A DNA stretch of 64,000 nucleotides from Micromonospora sp. FIMYZ51 (GCF_038246755.1 NZ_CP134706.1:4712001-4776000), one strand, 5' to 3'. Shown: positions 11,881 through 20,324, counted from the first letter of the stretch. Made by a program: numbers and translations. Notes: a model not told the origin generated them from the letters alone.

Positions 11881-12891
11881 ATGCGTACCGCGCTGATCGT
11901 GTTGGCCGCGCTGGCGGCGGCCGTGGTCGTGGACCTGGTCTCCGCCGTGCTGATCCGTTGGGGTGCCCTTGGCCGCTACAAGTGGCTGCTGGAGCCGCTG
12001 CGGCAGGCCTGCCGCCGCCCGGCGGCCGCGGTCCTGCTGGTCGGGGCGCTGTACTACGCGCTGCCGCCCGGACCGGCCGAGTGGCAGCGTTATCTGCGGC
12101 ACGCCATCCTGCTGATCCTGATAGGCGTCAGTGCGTGGCTGGTGATCAGGGCATTGAACGTTTCCGAGGCGGTCGCGTTCAGCCTGCTGCCGAGCGATTT
12201 GGCCACGAGCCGGCGGGTCCGGCGGGCCCGGACCCAGATTCGCCCGATGCGGCGGCTCACGGTGGCCGTTGTCACGGTCCTCGCAGTCGGCCTGATCCTG
12301 ATCACCTTCCGGCCGGTACGCCTCGTCGGCATCTCCATTCTGACCTCGGCCGGGGTGGTCGGCGCGGTGATCGGCCTCTCCGCCCGAACTGCGCTCGGCA
12401 ACGCGTTCGCCGGCATCCAGGTCGCCTTCGCCGACGGGCTGCACGTCGGCGACGTGCTGGTGGTGGACGGCGAATGGGGCCGGGTCGAGGAGGTGAAGCT
12501 GACCAACGTGGTGATCCGACTCTGGGACGAACGGATGCTCATCCTGCCGACCACGTACTTCACCGAGCGGCCGTTCCAGAACTGGACCCGGAACGAGTCG
12601 CGGGTCATCGGCAAGATCCAGCTACATGTCGACCACACCGCCGACCTGGACGACCTGCGCCGGGAGGCACGCCGACTGGTCGAGTCCTCACCGCTGTGGG
12701 ATCGAAACCGGTGGGTGCTTCAGATGGTCGACGCCACCCCGCAGACCGTGGTCATCCAGGTGCAGGCCTCGGCCGCGGACGGCGCCAGCGCCTGGGACCT
12801 GCGCTGCGACCTACGCGAGGGACTGATCCGCTACCTGCGCGACCAGCACCCCCAGTGGCTACCCCGCACCCGCAGCCAGTACCAGCCCTGA
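11881..12891 (+). CDS. MscS-family mechanosensitive ion channel
   Basis: The 336-residue inner-membrane protein starts with ATG 11881. Four N-terminal hydrophobic segments (ALIVLAALAAAVVVDLVSAVLI; PAAAVLLVGALYYAL; AILLILIGVSAWLVI; VAVVTVLAVGLILITF) lead into the pore helix and hinge VVGAVIGLSARTALGNAFAGIQVAFADGLHVGD, the MscS signature. The beta domain (DGEWGRVEEVKLTNVVIR) and a C-terminal alpha/beta domain follow. Such channels open on membrane tension to release solutes. A decayed paralogue lies at 6.7 kb. No operon partner is seen. Confidence 0.88.
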   Translation: MRTALIVLAALAAAVVVDLVSAVLIRWGALGRYKWLLEPLRQACRRPAAAVLLVGALYYALPPGPAEWQRYLRHAILLILIGVSAWLVIRALNVSEAVAFSLLPSDLATSRRVRRARTQIRPMRRLTVAVVTVLAVGLILITFRPVRLVGISILTSAGVVGAVIGLSARTALGNAFAGIQVAFADGLHVGDVLVVDGEWGRVEEVKLTNVVIRLWDERMLILPTTYFTERPFQNWTRNESRVIGKIQLHVDHTADLDDLRREARRLVESSPLWDRNRWVLQMVDATPQTVVIQVQASAADGASAWDLRCDLREGLIRYLRDQHPQWLPRTRSQYQP

Positions 12892-12944
12892 CCGGCAGGT
12901 CGGGCGTGGTCGTCCCGGGCGCCGATGAATGAGTTGGCGCCTAC

Positions 12945-13475
12945 CGGGGGCCAGGGACCAGTCGACAGGGACGGGAGGCGGCGATGGGCGTCGACCTGAG
13001 CCACATCTTCCCCAGAACCGGGCACTCGCCGCCAGGAACCTTCTGACCGCACTGTACGTGAAGATCGATCACTGGCTCGGGCCGCCTCGAAGGACCGGTA
13101 GGCCACCGAAGCTTTCCGATGCCGAGTTGCTCACTCTGACTGTCGCGCAGGTGCTGCTCGGCGTGCATTCCGAGGCCGGGTGGCTGCGGTTCGTTTCCGG
13201 GCATCTGCCCGGGGCATTTCCGTACCTGCCCGGACAGTCCGGCTACAACAAGCGCCACGGGCGGCGTTGCCACTGCTCAAGAGCGCTATCCGGGCGGTCG
13301 CCGCAGACACCGACATGTGGTCGGACACGACGTGGGTGGTCGACTTCACGCCGGTGGAATGCGCTCGGTCGAGGCCGACGGTGAAACGGTCGGCTCTGGC
13401 GGGGCGGGCCGGGTGCGTGCGGCTACTGCGCTTCGCACTCGCGGTTCTCTTGGGGTCTGCGTCTGCGGCAGGTAA
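12945..13475 (+). pseudogene. IS982-family transposase remnant
   Basis: Frame 1 encodes LLTALYVKIDHWLG, GRPPKLSDAELLTLTVAQVLLG and PGAFPYLPGQSGYNKR. It then shifts near 13260 to LPLLKSAIRAVAADTDMWSDTTWVVDFTPVECARSRPTVKRS, and later to GYCASHSRFSWGLRL. This is the N-terminal two thirds of an IS982-type transposase, with the first catalytic Asp in VVDFTPVEC. Homology stops at about 13470, before the second and third catalytic residues. It is non-functional through frameshifts and truncation. Confidence 0.75.
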
Positions 13476-13738
13476 CGCCTGCCACACGCCTTCGAGGAGA
13501 TCATCAAGACATGCGGCGCGCAGACCGCAAGGTTGTCAGGGTCGAGGCGGATCGCAACGGCCGTGGCGCGCTCGGGCCACCCGGTATCCCAGCAACCGAG
13601 AACAGGAGGACAACGACTCGAATCGCCGCCAAACGCACGCGGACTGACCGGCACCGCCCGGGACCCGACGGGACGGAGGGGATGCTCGTCGCACGAGCAC
13701 CCACCGAGCACCCAACCGACCACAAGGGACAGAAACAT

Positions 13739-13778
13739 AAAGGCGTCTGACCTACACTTCCGCAGGTCAGACGCCTTT
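13739..13778 (-). terminator. Perfect 15-bp hairpin terminator
   Basis: AAAGGCGTCTGACCT and AGGTCAGACGCCTTT form a perfect stem around a 10-nt loop. On the minus strand it is followed by a short T-containing tract. It lies 7 nt beyond the 3' end of the partial tRNA, as a tRNA terminator would, and the A/T-rich ends would let it work in both directions. Confidence 0.8.
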
Positions 13779-13785
13779 GATCTTG

Positions 13786-13830
13786 CGCGCCCGAAGGGAC
13801 TCGAACCCCTAACCTCCTGATCCGTAGTCA
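13786..13830 (-). tRNA. Partial tRNA-Arg(ACG), 3' half only; probable attachment-site scar
   Basis: On the minus strand the sequence reads an anticodon loop with ACG, the variable region, a T-arm with GGTTCGAGTCCC and the 3' acceptor strand CGGGCGC with a G discriminator. Beyond the anticodon (towards higher coordinates) the D-arm and 5' acceptor strand are absent and AT-rich unrelated DNA begins. A 3' half-tRNA is the usual residue left at one end of an element integrated into a tRNA gene. The polarity implies that the element lies on the high-coordinate side. Confidence 0.7.
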
Positions 13831-14028
13831 CATGCTTCAATGTATAAATCATCTCGTCCAGCCCAGTGCAGCTCAATACAACGCGATCTGAATACGTTAT
13901 AGCAGGTACGGGGCCAGGGCGGCTCTAATCGATATATAATCCACTTAAAAGTAGGGTCGGAAATCCGGCTCACTCCAGTCCGTCCGGGCCAGGTCCCCGA
14001 CGTCCGAGCACCCACGGAGCACCCCTGA

Positions 14029-14362
14029 TCATCTCGACCAGGGCCGATCAGGACGGAATCCGACAGCTACCCATCGCCGTGCTGGAAGCCGGATCCTGTG
14101 AGGGACGGCGGTATGGCGAAGAGCAACAAAGCAACCCCCGCCGGCCAGATGGACCACCGCAGCCACCTGGGCGATCAACCGGGATGTCCGACGCTGGTAA
14201 CGCTCCAGAACTCCCGGGACCTGCTCCCCGAACGTCTGACGGCATCCCCGCGTCGGAAATACCAGACGGCGTACGCGTACCCGCACCACCATCGACCGAG
14301 CATCGACCGACACGTCCGCCAGGGTCCGCTGGTGATATCCGTGCACCCGGCCCGTCACGGCC
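14029..14362 (-). pseudogene. ISL3-family transposase remnant
   Basis: A minus-strand frame encodes GRVHGYHQRTLADVSVDARSMVVRVRVRRLVFPTRGC and QTFGEQVPGVLERYQRRTSRL, the N-terminal zinc-ribbon and DNA-binding region of ISL3 (IS204/IS1001/IS1165) transposases. After about 14150 the frame is scrambled. The catalytic DDE part is missing. Its 5' side stops where sequence identical to the second half of a CRISPR repeat begins (14363-14380), so the junction lies at or inside a repeat. Confidence 0.65.
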
Positions 14363-14420
14363 GCGGTGGCCGGGCGCAACGTTTGGGCCACGGGTGGCGC
14401 CGCCTGCGTCCGGGTCACTC

Positions 14421-16073
14421 GTTGCGATCCTCGCCCGACGCGGTGGCCGGACGCAGCGTGGTAGTAGACCTGCTCCGGTTGTTGCGATCCTCGCCCGGCG
14501 CGGTGGCCGGGCGCAGCCACCACCGGCCTGTCCGGGCCCGGCGCGCACGTCAGCTCGTTGCGATCCTCGCCCCGCGCGGTGGCCGGGCGCAGCGCGGTGG
14601 CGGGCGGCCTACCGGCCGACGAGGGTGCGGTGGTTGCGATCCTCGCCCGGCGCGGTGACCGGGCGCAGCAGCCTTCACCGGTCGCCCGGTCGCGGCACTC
14701 CGCGGTGTTGCGATCCTCGCCCGGCGCGGTGACCGGGCGCAGCGGTCGACGTCGGTTTCCCAGTAGGCAACGTCGCTGAAGTTGCGATCCTCGCCCGGCG
14801 CGGTGACCGGGCGCAGCGTGACCTTCAGCCCATCGCCCTTGCTCGCGTCCTCGGCGTTGCGATCCTCGCCCGGCGCGGTGACCGGGCGCAGCGCATCAGC
14901 AGCGCCAACCGCAGATGCTCCGGCCAGGAGTTGCGATCCTCGCCCGGCGCGGTGACCGAGCGCAGCTTCCGGGCGGCGTTCAACTTCATTTCCCGGGCCT
15001 GGTTGCGATCCTCGCCCGGCGCGGTGACCGGGCGCAGCATTGACGCCCGTCGGGCCCGGCGGGCCCGCGCCGGCAGGTTGCGATCCTCGCCCGGCGCGGT
15101 GACCTGGCGCAGCGTCGGAGTCGGTCACCCTCATGCGGCCGTCGATCGCGTTGCGATCCTCGCCCGGCGCGGTGACCGGGCGCAGCTCCGTCAGGTACGC
15201 GGCACTGTGACCACTGCTCAAGGTGTTGCGATCCTCGCCCGGCGCGGTGACCGGGCGCAGCGCCAGTACGGTCTGGTGGCGGTCACCGACACCGGCCCGT
15301 TGCGATCCTCGCCCGGCGCGGTGACCGGGCGCAGCGCCAGTACGGTCTGGTGGCGGTCACCGACACCGGCCCGTTGCGATCCTCGCCCGGCGCGGTGACC
15401 GGGCGCAGCGCCCCCGCCGCCGGGGGGCCGCCGCCGCCCGAGGCGGTTGCGATCCTCGCCCGGCGCGGTGACCGGGCAGCGCCGTCGTCCCGGTCACGTA
15501 GAGGTACGCCCCGCCGAGGTTGCGATCCTCGCCCGGCGCGGTGACCGGGCGCAGCACCAGCAATGCCGCACTACCCGCGCCCTCACAGCCCCGTTGCGAT
15601 CCTCGCCCGGCGCGGTGACCGGGCGCAGCACACAGACGCTGGTCGAGATGATGCACCCCGAGTGGGAGTTGCGATCCTCGCCCGGCGCGGTGACCGGGCG
15701 CAGCTCGGCAGCCTGTAGCGGGGGAGCCCCGTACGTACCGGCGTTGCGATCCTCGCCCGGCGCGGTGACCGGGCGCAGCACATACCGGACCCTGACACGT
15801 CAACCCACGACGGCCGGTTGCGATCCTCGCCCGGCGCGGTGACCGGGCGCAGCCCGCGCCACCTCCGGCGAGTGATGCGCGCCGCCACCGATGTTGCGAT
15901 CCTCGCCCGGCGCGGTGACCGGGCGCAGCGACATGCCCAACGCCCAGCGGCGCGGCATCGCGTGGTTGCGATCCTCGCCCGGCGCGGTGACCGGGCGCAG
16001 CCTCTCCGGTGGCGGAACGACGACGCCGACGCCCCGGTTGCGATCCTCGCCCGGCGCGGTGACCGGGCGCAGC
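14421..16073 (-). CRISPR. CRISPR array, 23 repeats of 37 nt, 22 spacers
   Basis: Repeats begin GTTGCGATCCTCGCCC and end GACCGGGCGCAGC on the plus strand, with starts at 14421, 14481, 14557, 14633, 14707, 14781, 14856, 14930, 15002, 15077, 15150, 15225, 15299, 15373, 15446, 15519, 15593, 15668, 15743, 15817, 15893, 15965 and 16037. Spacers are 35-39 nt except the first (23 nt). The repeats contain a GCCCGG/CCGGGC stem. Degenerate repeats lie at the 14.4-kb end (GTGGCC instead of GTGACC, extra changes in the first) and uniform ones at the cas2 end. This indicates a leader at 16.07-16.2 kb and minus-strand transcription, giving crRNA repeats that end ATCGCAAC. The repeat at 15446 has lost 2 nt. 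Spacers 15262-15298 and 15336-15372 are identical. Confidence 0.97.
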
Positions 16074-16199
16074 GGCTCGTGAGCAGGAAAGATAGTGATT
16101 CGACGTTGTTCGCCGCATCAACTCACGGTCCGTTTTAAGCATTTGATCCGCATTTCTAGGTTCGGAACCTCCCGGGGGTTCCGTGGTCACTGGAGGTTC
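16074..16199 (-). promoter_or_regulatory. Probable CRISPR leader
   Basis: This is the gap between cas2 and the conserved end of the array. It has a relatively AT-rich section (about 16085-16165, including GTTTTAAGCATTTG) and a run of short inverted repeats of the form GGTTCC/GGAACC next to the cas2 stop. The leader role is inferred from the repeat degeneracy gradient. Confidence 0.6.
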
Positions 16200-16490
16200 C
16201 TAGATCACCAAGGCTCCTCGCGGGTCTATCGGCCGGGGCTTGCCGAGATGTTCGACATCGTCGAGCGCATAGGCCGGTAGCCGGTAGATGCGGATGCTGT
16301 CTTGGGTGGGGTCGATGGCCTCCTGAAGCGCGGCGATGAAGCGCACCTTGTCGGTTTCGCGGCAGACGACTTCGAAGACCGACTTCTGTACGCGGTGGCC
16401 GTACGCTTCGCATATCTTGGCGACCTTGCGGAGTCGGCGTTGTCCCTTCGGGGTGGCGGTTTCGACGTCGTAGGTGACAAGGAGGTCCAC
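16200..16490 (-). CDS. cas2: CRISPR-associated endoribonuclease Cas2
   Basis: The 96-residue protein starts with GTG 16490. It has the Cas2 ferredoxin-like fold signature: LLVTYDVET with the conserved Asp at the end of strand 1, then GQRRLRKVAKICEAYGHRVQKSVFEV and the late strands DSIRIYRL and PRPIDPRGALVI. The look is closest to Cas2 of subtypes I-C and I-G/U. In spacer acquisition Cas2 bridges two Cas1 dimers, but no cas1 or cas4 is present. The inserted IS701 ends only about 5 nt upstream of the start, so the native upstream gene and any promoter are gone. Confidence 0.92.
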   Translation of the reverse strand: MDLLVTYDVETATPKGQRRLRKVAKICEAYGHRVQKSVFEVVCRETDKVRFIAALQEAIDPTQDSIRIYRLPAYALDDVEHLGKPRPIDPRGALVI

Positions 16491-16495
16491 GGCTT

Positions 16496-18014
16496 AGTAC
16501 GGCAGCCGCCGTTCGGGATCATGGCTGAAGTTCGAGGTTGAGTCGGCGTGTGTAGTGGGCTTGGCGGGCTCGGGCTTGATGCCGCCGCCGCCAGCCTGAC
16601 CAGTGCAAACGGTGGGCGAGGTCGGTGATCGGACGGATGAGGCAGGCGTTGATCAGGCGGCGGATCTCGTTGACGGTCAGCGGGATCAACTTGGTGTCGC
16701 TGGGCTCGTCGGTCGTGTCGGCGGCGCTGATCGCGAGGACGGCGAGGGCGGCCAGGGCCAGGGTGGTGAAGCGGTGCCAGGAGTCCCAGCGGCGGACCTG
16801 GTGCTGGTCCAGGCCGACTTGGCTCTTGGCGGCCTGGAAGGCTTCCTCGACGGTCCAGCGGATGCCGGCGACCCGGACGAACTGGGCGAGGGTTGCTGGC
16901 CTGGGTGCCCAGCAGCGATAGAAGGCCAGCTCACCGGTGGCGGTGTTCTTCCTGATCAAGATGCTGTCTGCGAGTCCAGGGTCGCCACGTAGCCCAGCGC
17001 CCGCGGCGAGCAGCTCGGCCAGGGCCGGCCGGTCGGTTCGGCCGCCGTCGTCGGGGTCGGCGTCGGTGCAGACGTCGTCGAGCCAGGCCCAGTCGTAGAA
17101 GCGTGGGCCCTTGGATCCGGCGCCGGCCGATCGGCGTTGCCACGCCGTGGCGGGCAGGTCAGCGGCGATTCGGTCGGCACGGACCCGAGTCTTGCCGCCG
17201 TCGATCGGGACCAGGTGGCTGCGGGACACGGCCAGGACGTAGCCGACCTCGTGCTCGCGCAGCCCAGCGCGGAAGTCGGTGTTGTTGCCGTAAGCCTCGT
17301 CCGCGGCGGCCCAGCCGGCCGGCACTCCAGCGTCCAGGGCGGAGGTGATCATCTGAGCGGCCAGCTCCGGCTTGGTCGCGAACTCGACCTCGTCGGGCAC
17401 GCCGGCGGCCTGGCAGCGGTCCCGGTCGTCGGTCCACGACGCCGGCAGATACACCCGCCGGTCGATCAGGGTGTGCCCATCGGCGCCGGCGTAGCCGAGG
17501 AACACCCCGACCTGGCTGTTCTCGATCCGCCCCGCGGTGCCGGTGTACTGGCGTTGCACTCCGACCGTGTGTATGCCCTTCTTCAGGTCACCCGTGTCGT
17601 CAACGACCAAGACCGCATCGGGGGCACCGAACCGGGCGGTGATCAGCTGCCGCAGGTCGTCGCGGACGGCGTCGGCGTCCCACACCGCCCGGTACAGCAA
17701 CCTTTGCATCGCGTCCGGCCGGGCATGCCCGGCCTGCTCGGCCAACTGCCAGCACGTCTTGATCTCGATGTCGGCCAGCAGCCCGGTCACGAACTGTCCC
17801 GCCGCCCGGCGCGGTTCCACCCGCCCGAACCGGCCCGCGAAGCAGCCCAGCACCTCGGCCAGCACCCGCTCCCACCGACCAACCGCTACGCTGTGGCACG
17901 CGGCCACCGCCAGATCTGATGTTGTGTCCACAACGCACAGACGATCACGCGGTGGCCGTCTCGCGTTCACCCCGGTTCACCAGCAAGATCCCGAACGGCG
18001 GCTGCCGTACTAGC
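16496..18014 (-). mobile_element. Complete IS701-family insertion sequence (about 1.52 kb)
   Basis: Perfect 26-bp terminal inverted repeats lie at 16496-16521 and 17989-18014; the outer part reads TAGTACGGCAGCCGCC on the left and its complement on the right. A single transposase ORF fills the interior. The left repeat ends in the transposase stop codon. If the usual 4-bp target (CTAG) is assumed, the left flank reads TTAG and the right CTAG, so the flanks are not an exact target duplication. The right end interrupts cas3 immediately after its Walker A motif. Confidence 0.9.
16519..17970 (-). CDS. IS701-family transposase
   Basis: The 483-residue DDE transposase starts with GTG 17970, about 19 nt inside the right terminal repeat. 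Catalytic motifs are visible: VLVVDDTGDLKKGIHTVGVQR (first Asp), WAAADEAYGNN (second Asp) and RWTVEEAFQAAKSQVGLDQHQVR (Glu). The length and the order of motifs fit intact IS701 transposases. It has no frameshift, so the element may still be mobile. Confidence 0.93.
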   Translation of the reverse strand: MNARRPPRDRLCVVDTTSDLAVAACHSVAVGRWERVLAEVLGCFAGRFGRVEPRRAAGQFVTGLLADIEIKTCWQLAEQAGHARPDAMQRLLYRAVWDADAVRDDLRQLITARFGAPDAVLVVDDTGDLKKGIHTVGVQRQYTGTAGRIENSQVGVFLGYAGADGHTLIDRRVYLPASWTDDRDRCQAAGVPDEVEFATKPELAAQMITSALDAGVPAGWAAADEAYGNNTDFRAGLREHEVGYVLAVSRSHLVPIDGGKTRVRADRIAADLPATAWQRRSAGAGSKGPRFYDWAWLDDVCTDADPDDGGRTDRPALAELLAAGAGLRGDPGLADSILIRKNTATGELAFYRCWAPRPATLAQFVRVAGIRWTVEEAFQAAKSQVGLDQHQVRRWDSWHRFTTLALAALAVLAISAADTTDEPSDTKLIPLTVNEIRRLINACLIRPITDLAHRLHWSGWRRRHQARARQAHYTRRLNLELQP

Positions 18015-18398
18015 CAACGTCTTCCCAGCACCGGTCGGCGCAGCTAGACGGAACACCCCACGCTCCCCCTCAGCCGCCGCGAGACAGTCTGCGTAGACCT
18101 GCTCCCGCAGGCTGCCGATCGGCGTACCACCACGCCCAACGAACTCGTCACGCCGCCGCTGCTCGAACACCTTGAACAAGTGGCCGAAGTCGGCGTCCGG
18201 ACGTATCCGCGGCTGGGCCAGCCTCTGAAAGTGTGCGCTGGTGTCCAGGCTGTCGGCGTCAACCAGCGCGCTGTAGCACAAACGCAACGCCATTTCACCC
18301 ACCAACGGATCCGCTCGCCAAGCCGCCGGCACCATCTGGTCCAACCGGCCTGGCAGATCCGGCAGCAGACCAGACAGCTCACGCTCGGCGGAAGTCAC
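18015..18398 (-). pseudogene. cas3: cas3 fragment: end of HD domain to helicase Walker A, cut by IS701
   Basis: The frame starts with GTG 18398, which overlaps the stop of the preceding HD ORF (GTGA). It encodes LRLCYSALVDADSLDTSAHF, the conserved end of the Cas3 HD domain, then VYADCLAAAEGERGVFRLAAPTGAGKTLA. The helicase motif I (APTGAGKT) is complete, but two codons later the IS701 terminal repeat begins, and the frame ends inside the IS at 17967. The DEAH box and all later helicase motifs are lost. Because HD-domain sequence continues across the GTGA junction, this and the next ORF probably descend from one Cas3. Confidence 0.85.
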
Positions 18399-18781
18399 GT
18401 TCCCGGCGCATCATTCAGCCTGCGCTGGACCTGGTGCCACAGCGTTGGCGAATCGATCAGCCCACCATGATGCCCGAAAATCGCACCGGCGAAAGCGCCG
18501 AGTCCACGCTCATAAGCGATTCGAGTGCCGAGCGACTTGTGGTCAATGCCAACTGAACTACCAGTCGATGCAACAACGGCGAGCCTGCCCTGCCAGGCGC
18601 AGGCCGCCTTACCCACATCATGCAGCGCGCCCAGCCAATACGCCACCTCGCCACCACCGAACGGACCGGCAAACCGGCGTGCCAGCTCGCCGGTGCCACG
18701 AAGATGATCAGCAAGAAAATGCCATCGGTCGCCGCCAGGAGCGGGACTGTGGGCCCACAGAGTACTCACAGCAGAAATCAA
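18395..18781 (-). CDS. cas3: Cas3 HD-nuclease portion (separated by frameshift or split gene)
   Basis: The 128-residue product uses TTG 18781 or GTG 18769 as a start. It has the HD-nuclease motifs WHFLADHL, WLGALHDVGKAA (the HD pair) and AIFGHHGG. In Cas3 this domain cuts single-stranded DNA unwound by the helicase. The frame stops after RRLNDAPGT, before the domain's last helices, which continue in the overlapping next frame. It is either a genuine cas3''/cas3' split or one gene with a one-base frameshift. Without a helicase and Cascade it cannot interfere. Confidence 0.8.
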   Translation of the reverse strand: MISAVSTLWAHSPAPGGDRWHFLADHLRGTGELARRFAGPFGGGEVAYWLGALHDVGKAACAWQGRLAVVASTGSSVGIDHKSLGTRIAYERGLGAFAGAIFGHHGGLIDSPTLWHQVQRRLNDAPGT

Positions 18782-18828
18782 CGCCTTTCACCAGGTCGTA
18801 CCGACTCCGGGTCCTTCGGTGCCGCCGA

Positions 18829-19084
18829 GTTACGATCCTCGCCGGGCACGGTGGGCACAGCGACGCGCTCGCATGCGCCGATGCACGCGTACGTATCCAG
18901 GCGCTGCGGACCGGCACAGGGGACACGGGCCCAGCCGGCCGGCCCCATACGTCGATACACCTTCTCCGTACAGTTGTGATCCTCCCCTGGCACGGTGGCC
19001 GGGCGCAGCCAGGACGCCGCCGGCGGCCGGACCATGGCCCTCGGCTCGTTGCGATCCTCGTCCGGCACGGTGGCCGGGCGCAGC
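18829..19084. CRISPR. Degenerate CRISPR array, 3-4 decayed repeats
   Basis: Repeat-like units related to the main array occur at 18829-18861 (33 nt), 18973-19009 and 19048-19084, with a 38-nt spacer between the last two. The gap between the first and second is 111 nt, exactly three 37-nt units, and a heavily decayed repeat can be traced at about 18900-18936. The shared variant is GGCACGGTGGCCGG instead of GGCGCGGTGACCGG. The array lies directly upstream of cas3. Confidence 0.75.
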
Positions 19085-19390
19085 CTGGCGGTTCGCCGCC
19101 GGCGAGGATCTCAACCACTCGTCGCGGACGTGGTCGGGCATGAGGACGTCGGCCCGGCGCTGGCGGTTCGCCGTCGGCGAGAATCTCAACTGACACCCAG
19201 GAAACAGGCAGGGGGGCGTGGTCGGGCCGGCGCTGGCGATCGCGACAAGCAACGCAGCGCGAACCTGCGGCTCGGGGACGGCACCGTGCATCGCGGCGGC
19301 CCGCTCGTGCCGGGGTATGTAGCGCACGTCGTAGAGGTTCGGTTGGCAGACCCGCCGCAGCGCGGGCTCGGCGATCTCCACGATCACCAT
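18830..19390 (-). CDS. Unrecognised ORF running into the repeats
   Basis: ATG 19390 overlaps the stop of the kinase-like pseudogene (ATGGTGA), as if translationally coupled. The first ~70 residues (MVIVEIAEPALRRVCQPNLY, then RHERAAAMHGAVPEPQVRAALLVAIASAG) look protein-like but match no family I know. From 19190 downward the frame merely translates CRISPR repeats, so the gene has probably lost its 3' end. Confidence 0.25.
   Translation of the reverse strand: MVIVEIAEPALRRVCQPNLYDVRYIPRHERAAAMHGAVPEPQVRAALLVAIASAGPTTPPCLFPGCQLRFSPTANRQRRADVLMPDHVRDEWLRSSPAANRQAAPGHRAGRGSQRAEGHGPAAGGVLAAPGHRARGGSQLYGEGVSTYGAGRLGPCPLCRSAAPGYVRVHRRMRARRCAHRARRGS
19085..19190 (-). CRISPR. Two-repeat mini-array in inverted orientation
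   Basis: Two 31-nt units at 19085-19115 and 19160-19190 differ at only two positions and are separated by 44 nt. On the minus strand each begins GTTGAGATYCTCGCCG, which resembles the plus-strand start of the main repeat (GTTGCGATCCTCGCCC), so these face the other way. They follow directly after the degenerate plus-oriented repeats. Confidence 0.6.
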
Positions 19391-20315
19391 CTCGGTACGG
19401 TCGCGGCGAGTAGGTGGCTGGTGTGGGCGTTGGCGCTGCGGCCCCGAGAGTCACCCTTTTCGATCAACATCATTCTGAGGACCGCCGGCATCCTGGTAGC
19501 AAGTTGGACAACGGCGTTGATGCTGCCAGGGTCTGCCGGAAGGAGTAGACCGATCAGCGACCACCTTTCCCGACGTCGGTGGGTGACCCGAGTGCCTCGC
19601 CTGGGTGTGTGGCGACAAGGCTGGGCTGTTTCAGTACATGCCGGCTCAACTGCTCGGTCTTCTCCGGGTTGTTGCTCCGTAAGGGCCACCTCGGTGTTGG
19701 CCGCGACACTCGTTCTGGCATCGAGCGGTAAGACCAGGACGCTCGATGAGAGAGCCGCGAATTCGGTACACAGCACGGTTAGGTAGCGGACGTATGGAGG
19801 CGGTAGCTCTTCACGCTTCGTCAGTCGGGTGAGGATCATGTCTAGCCCTTTTGGCTGCCCCGGTGGCCGAAGCTCTATCGATATGCAGGCTTGGACACCG
19901 ATGAGGTGGCGTACGTGCTGTTCGAGCTGCGTACGGTGCTGGTCGATGGACGGACTGGGTAGCTGCGGGTTGTCGGGCGCGGGACTTCCGGTCTTGTGGT
20001 GGGCCAGCGCAGAGCAGGTCACCGTCTTCGGGCCACGGTCGATGAGCACAACGTCCTGGGCCTGTCGGGTTTCGGCCGTCGTGATCAACCACTCGATGCG
20101 GCGTGTCTTGGCTTCGAGTAGTGCATGGGCGATCTGGATGCCTGGTGTTGTCTGCACCCAGGGCCCGAATTCTTCCGGTGCGGACAGCTCGTCCAGATAG
20201 GTCCACAGCGGTGGCGCGTGCGTGACGGTACGCCCGTCTGCGACCAGGGCCGGGTCGAGGTGCGCGATGAGGGTGGACTTGCCGCTGCCGTCGGGGCGTC
20301 GATGAAGACGATCAT
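19384..20315 (-). pseudogene. Frameshifted thymidylate-kinase-like P-loop protein
   Basis: ATG 20315 opens MIVFIDAP; after a one-base shift near 20295 the sequence continues as DGSGKSTLIAHLDPALVADGRTVTH. Together this gives the IDGPDGSGKST-type P-loop of thymidylate and deoxynucleoside kinases. Downstream, RRIEWLITTAETRQAQDVVLIDRGP fits the DR(x) lid/Walker B region of this family. The last ~100 residues (Arg-rich, RRGTRVTHRRRERW) look out of frame, so a second lesion is likely. It sits in a small minus-strand operon with the ORF at 20325-20750, next to the CRISPR remnants. Confidence 0.5.
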
Positions 20316-20324
20316 CGTCGCTGC

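Noticed and set aside
13346..13876. Minus ORF containing VRGSSPFGRA
   Set aside because: This peptide is the usual artefact of translating a tRNA 3' end; the region is the partial tRNA-Arg and its terminator.
14421..16190. Long ORFs on both strands across the repeats (e.g. minus 15357-16190)
   Set aside because: They only translate CRISPR repeats (APGHRAGRGSQ-type periodic peptides); no start signal or domain.
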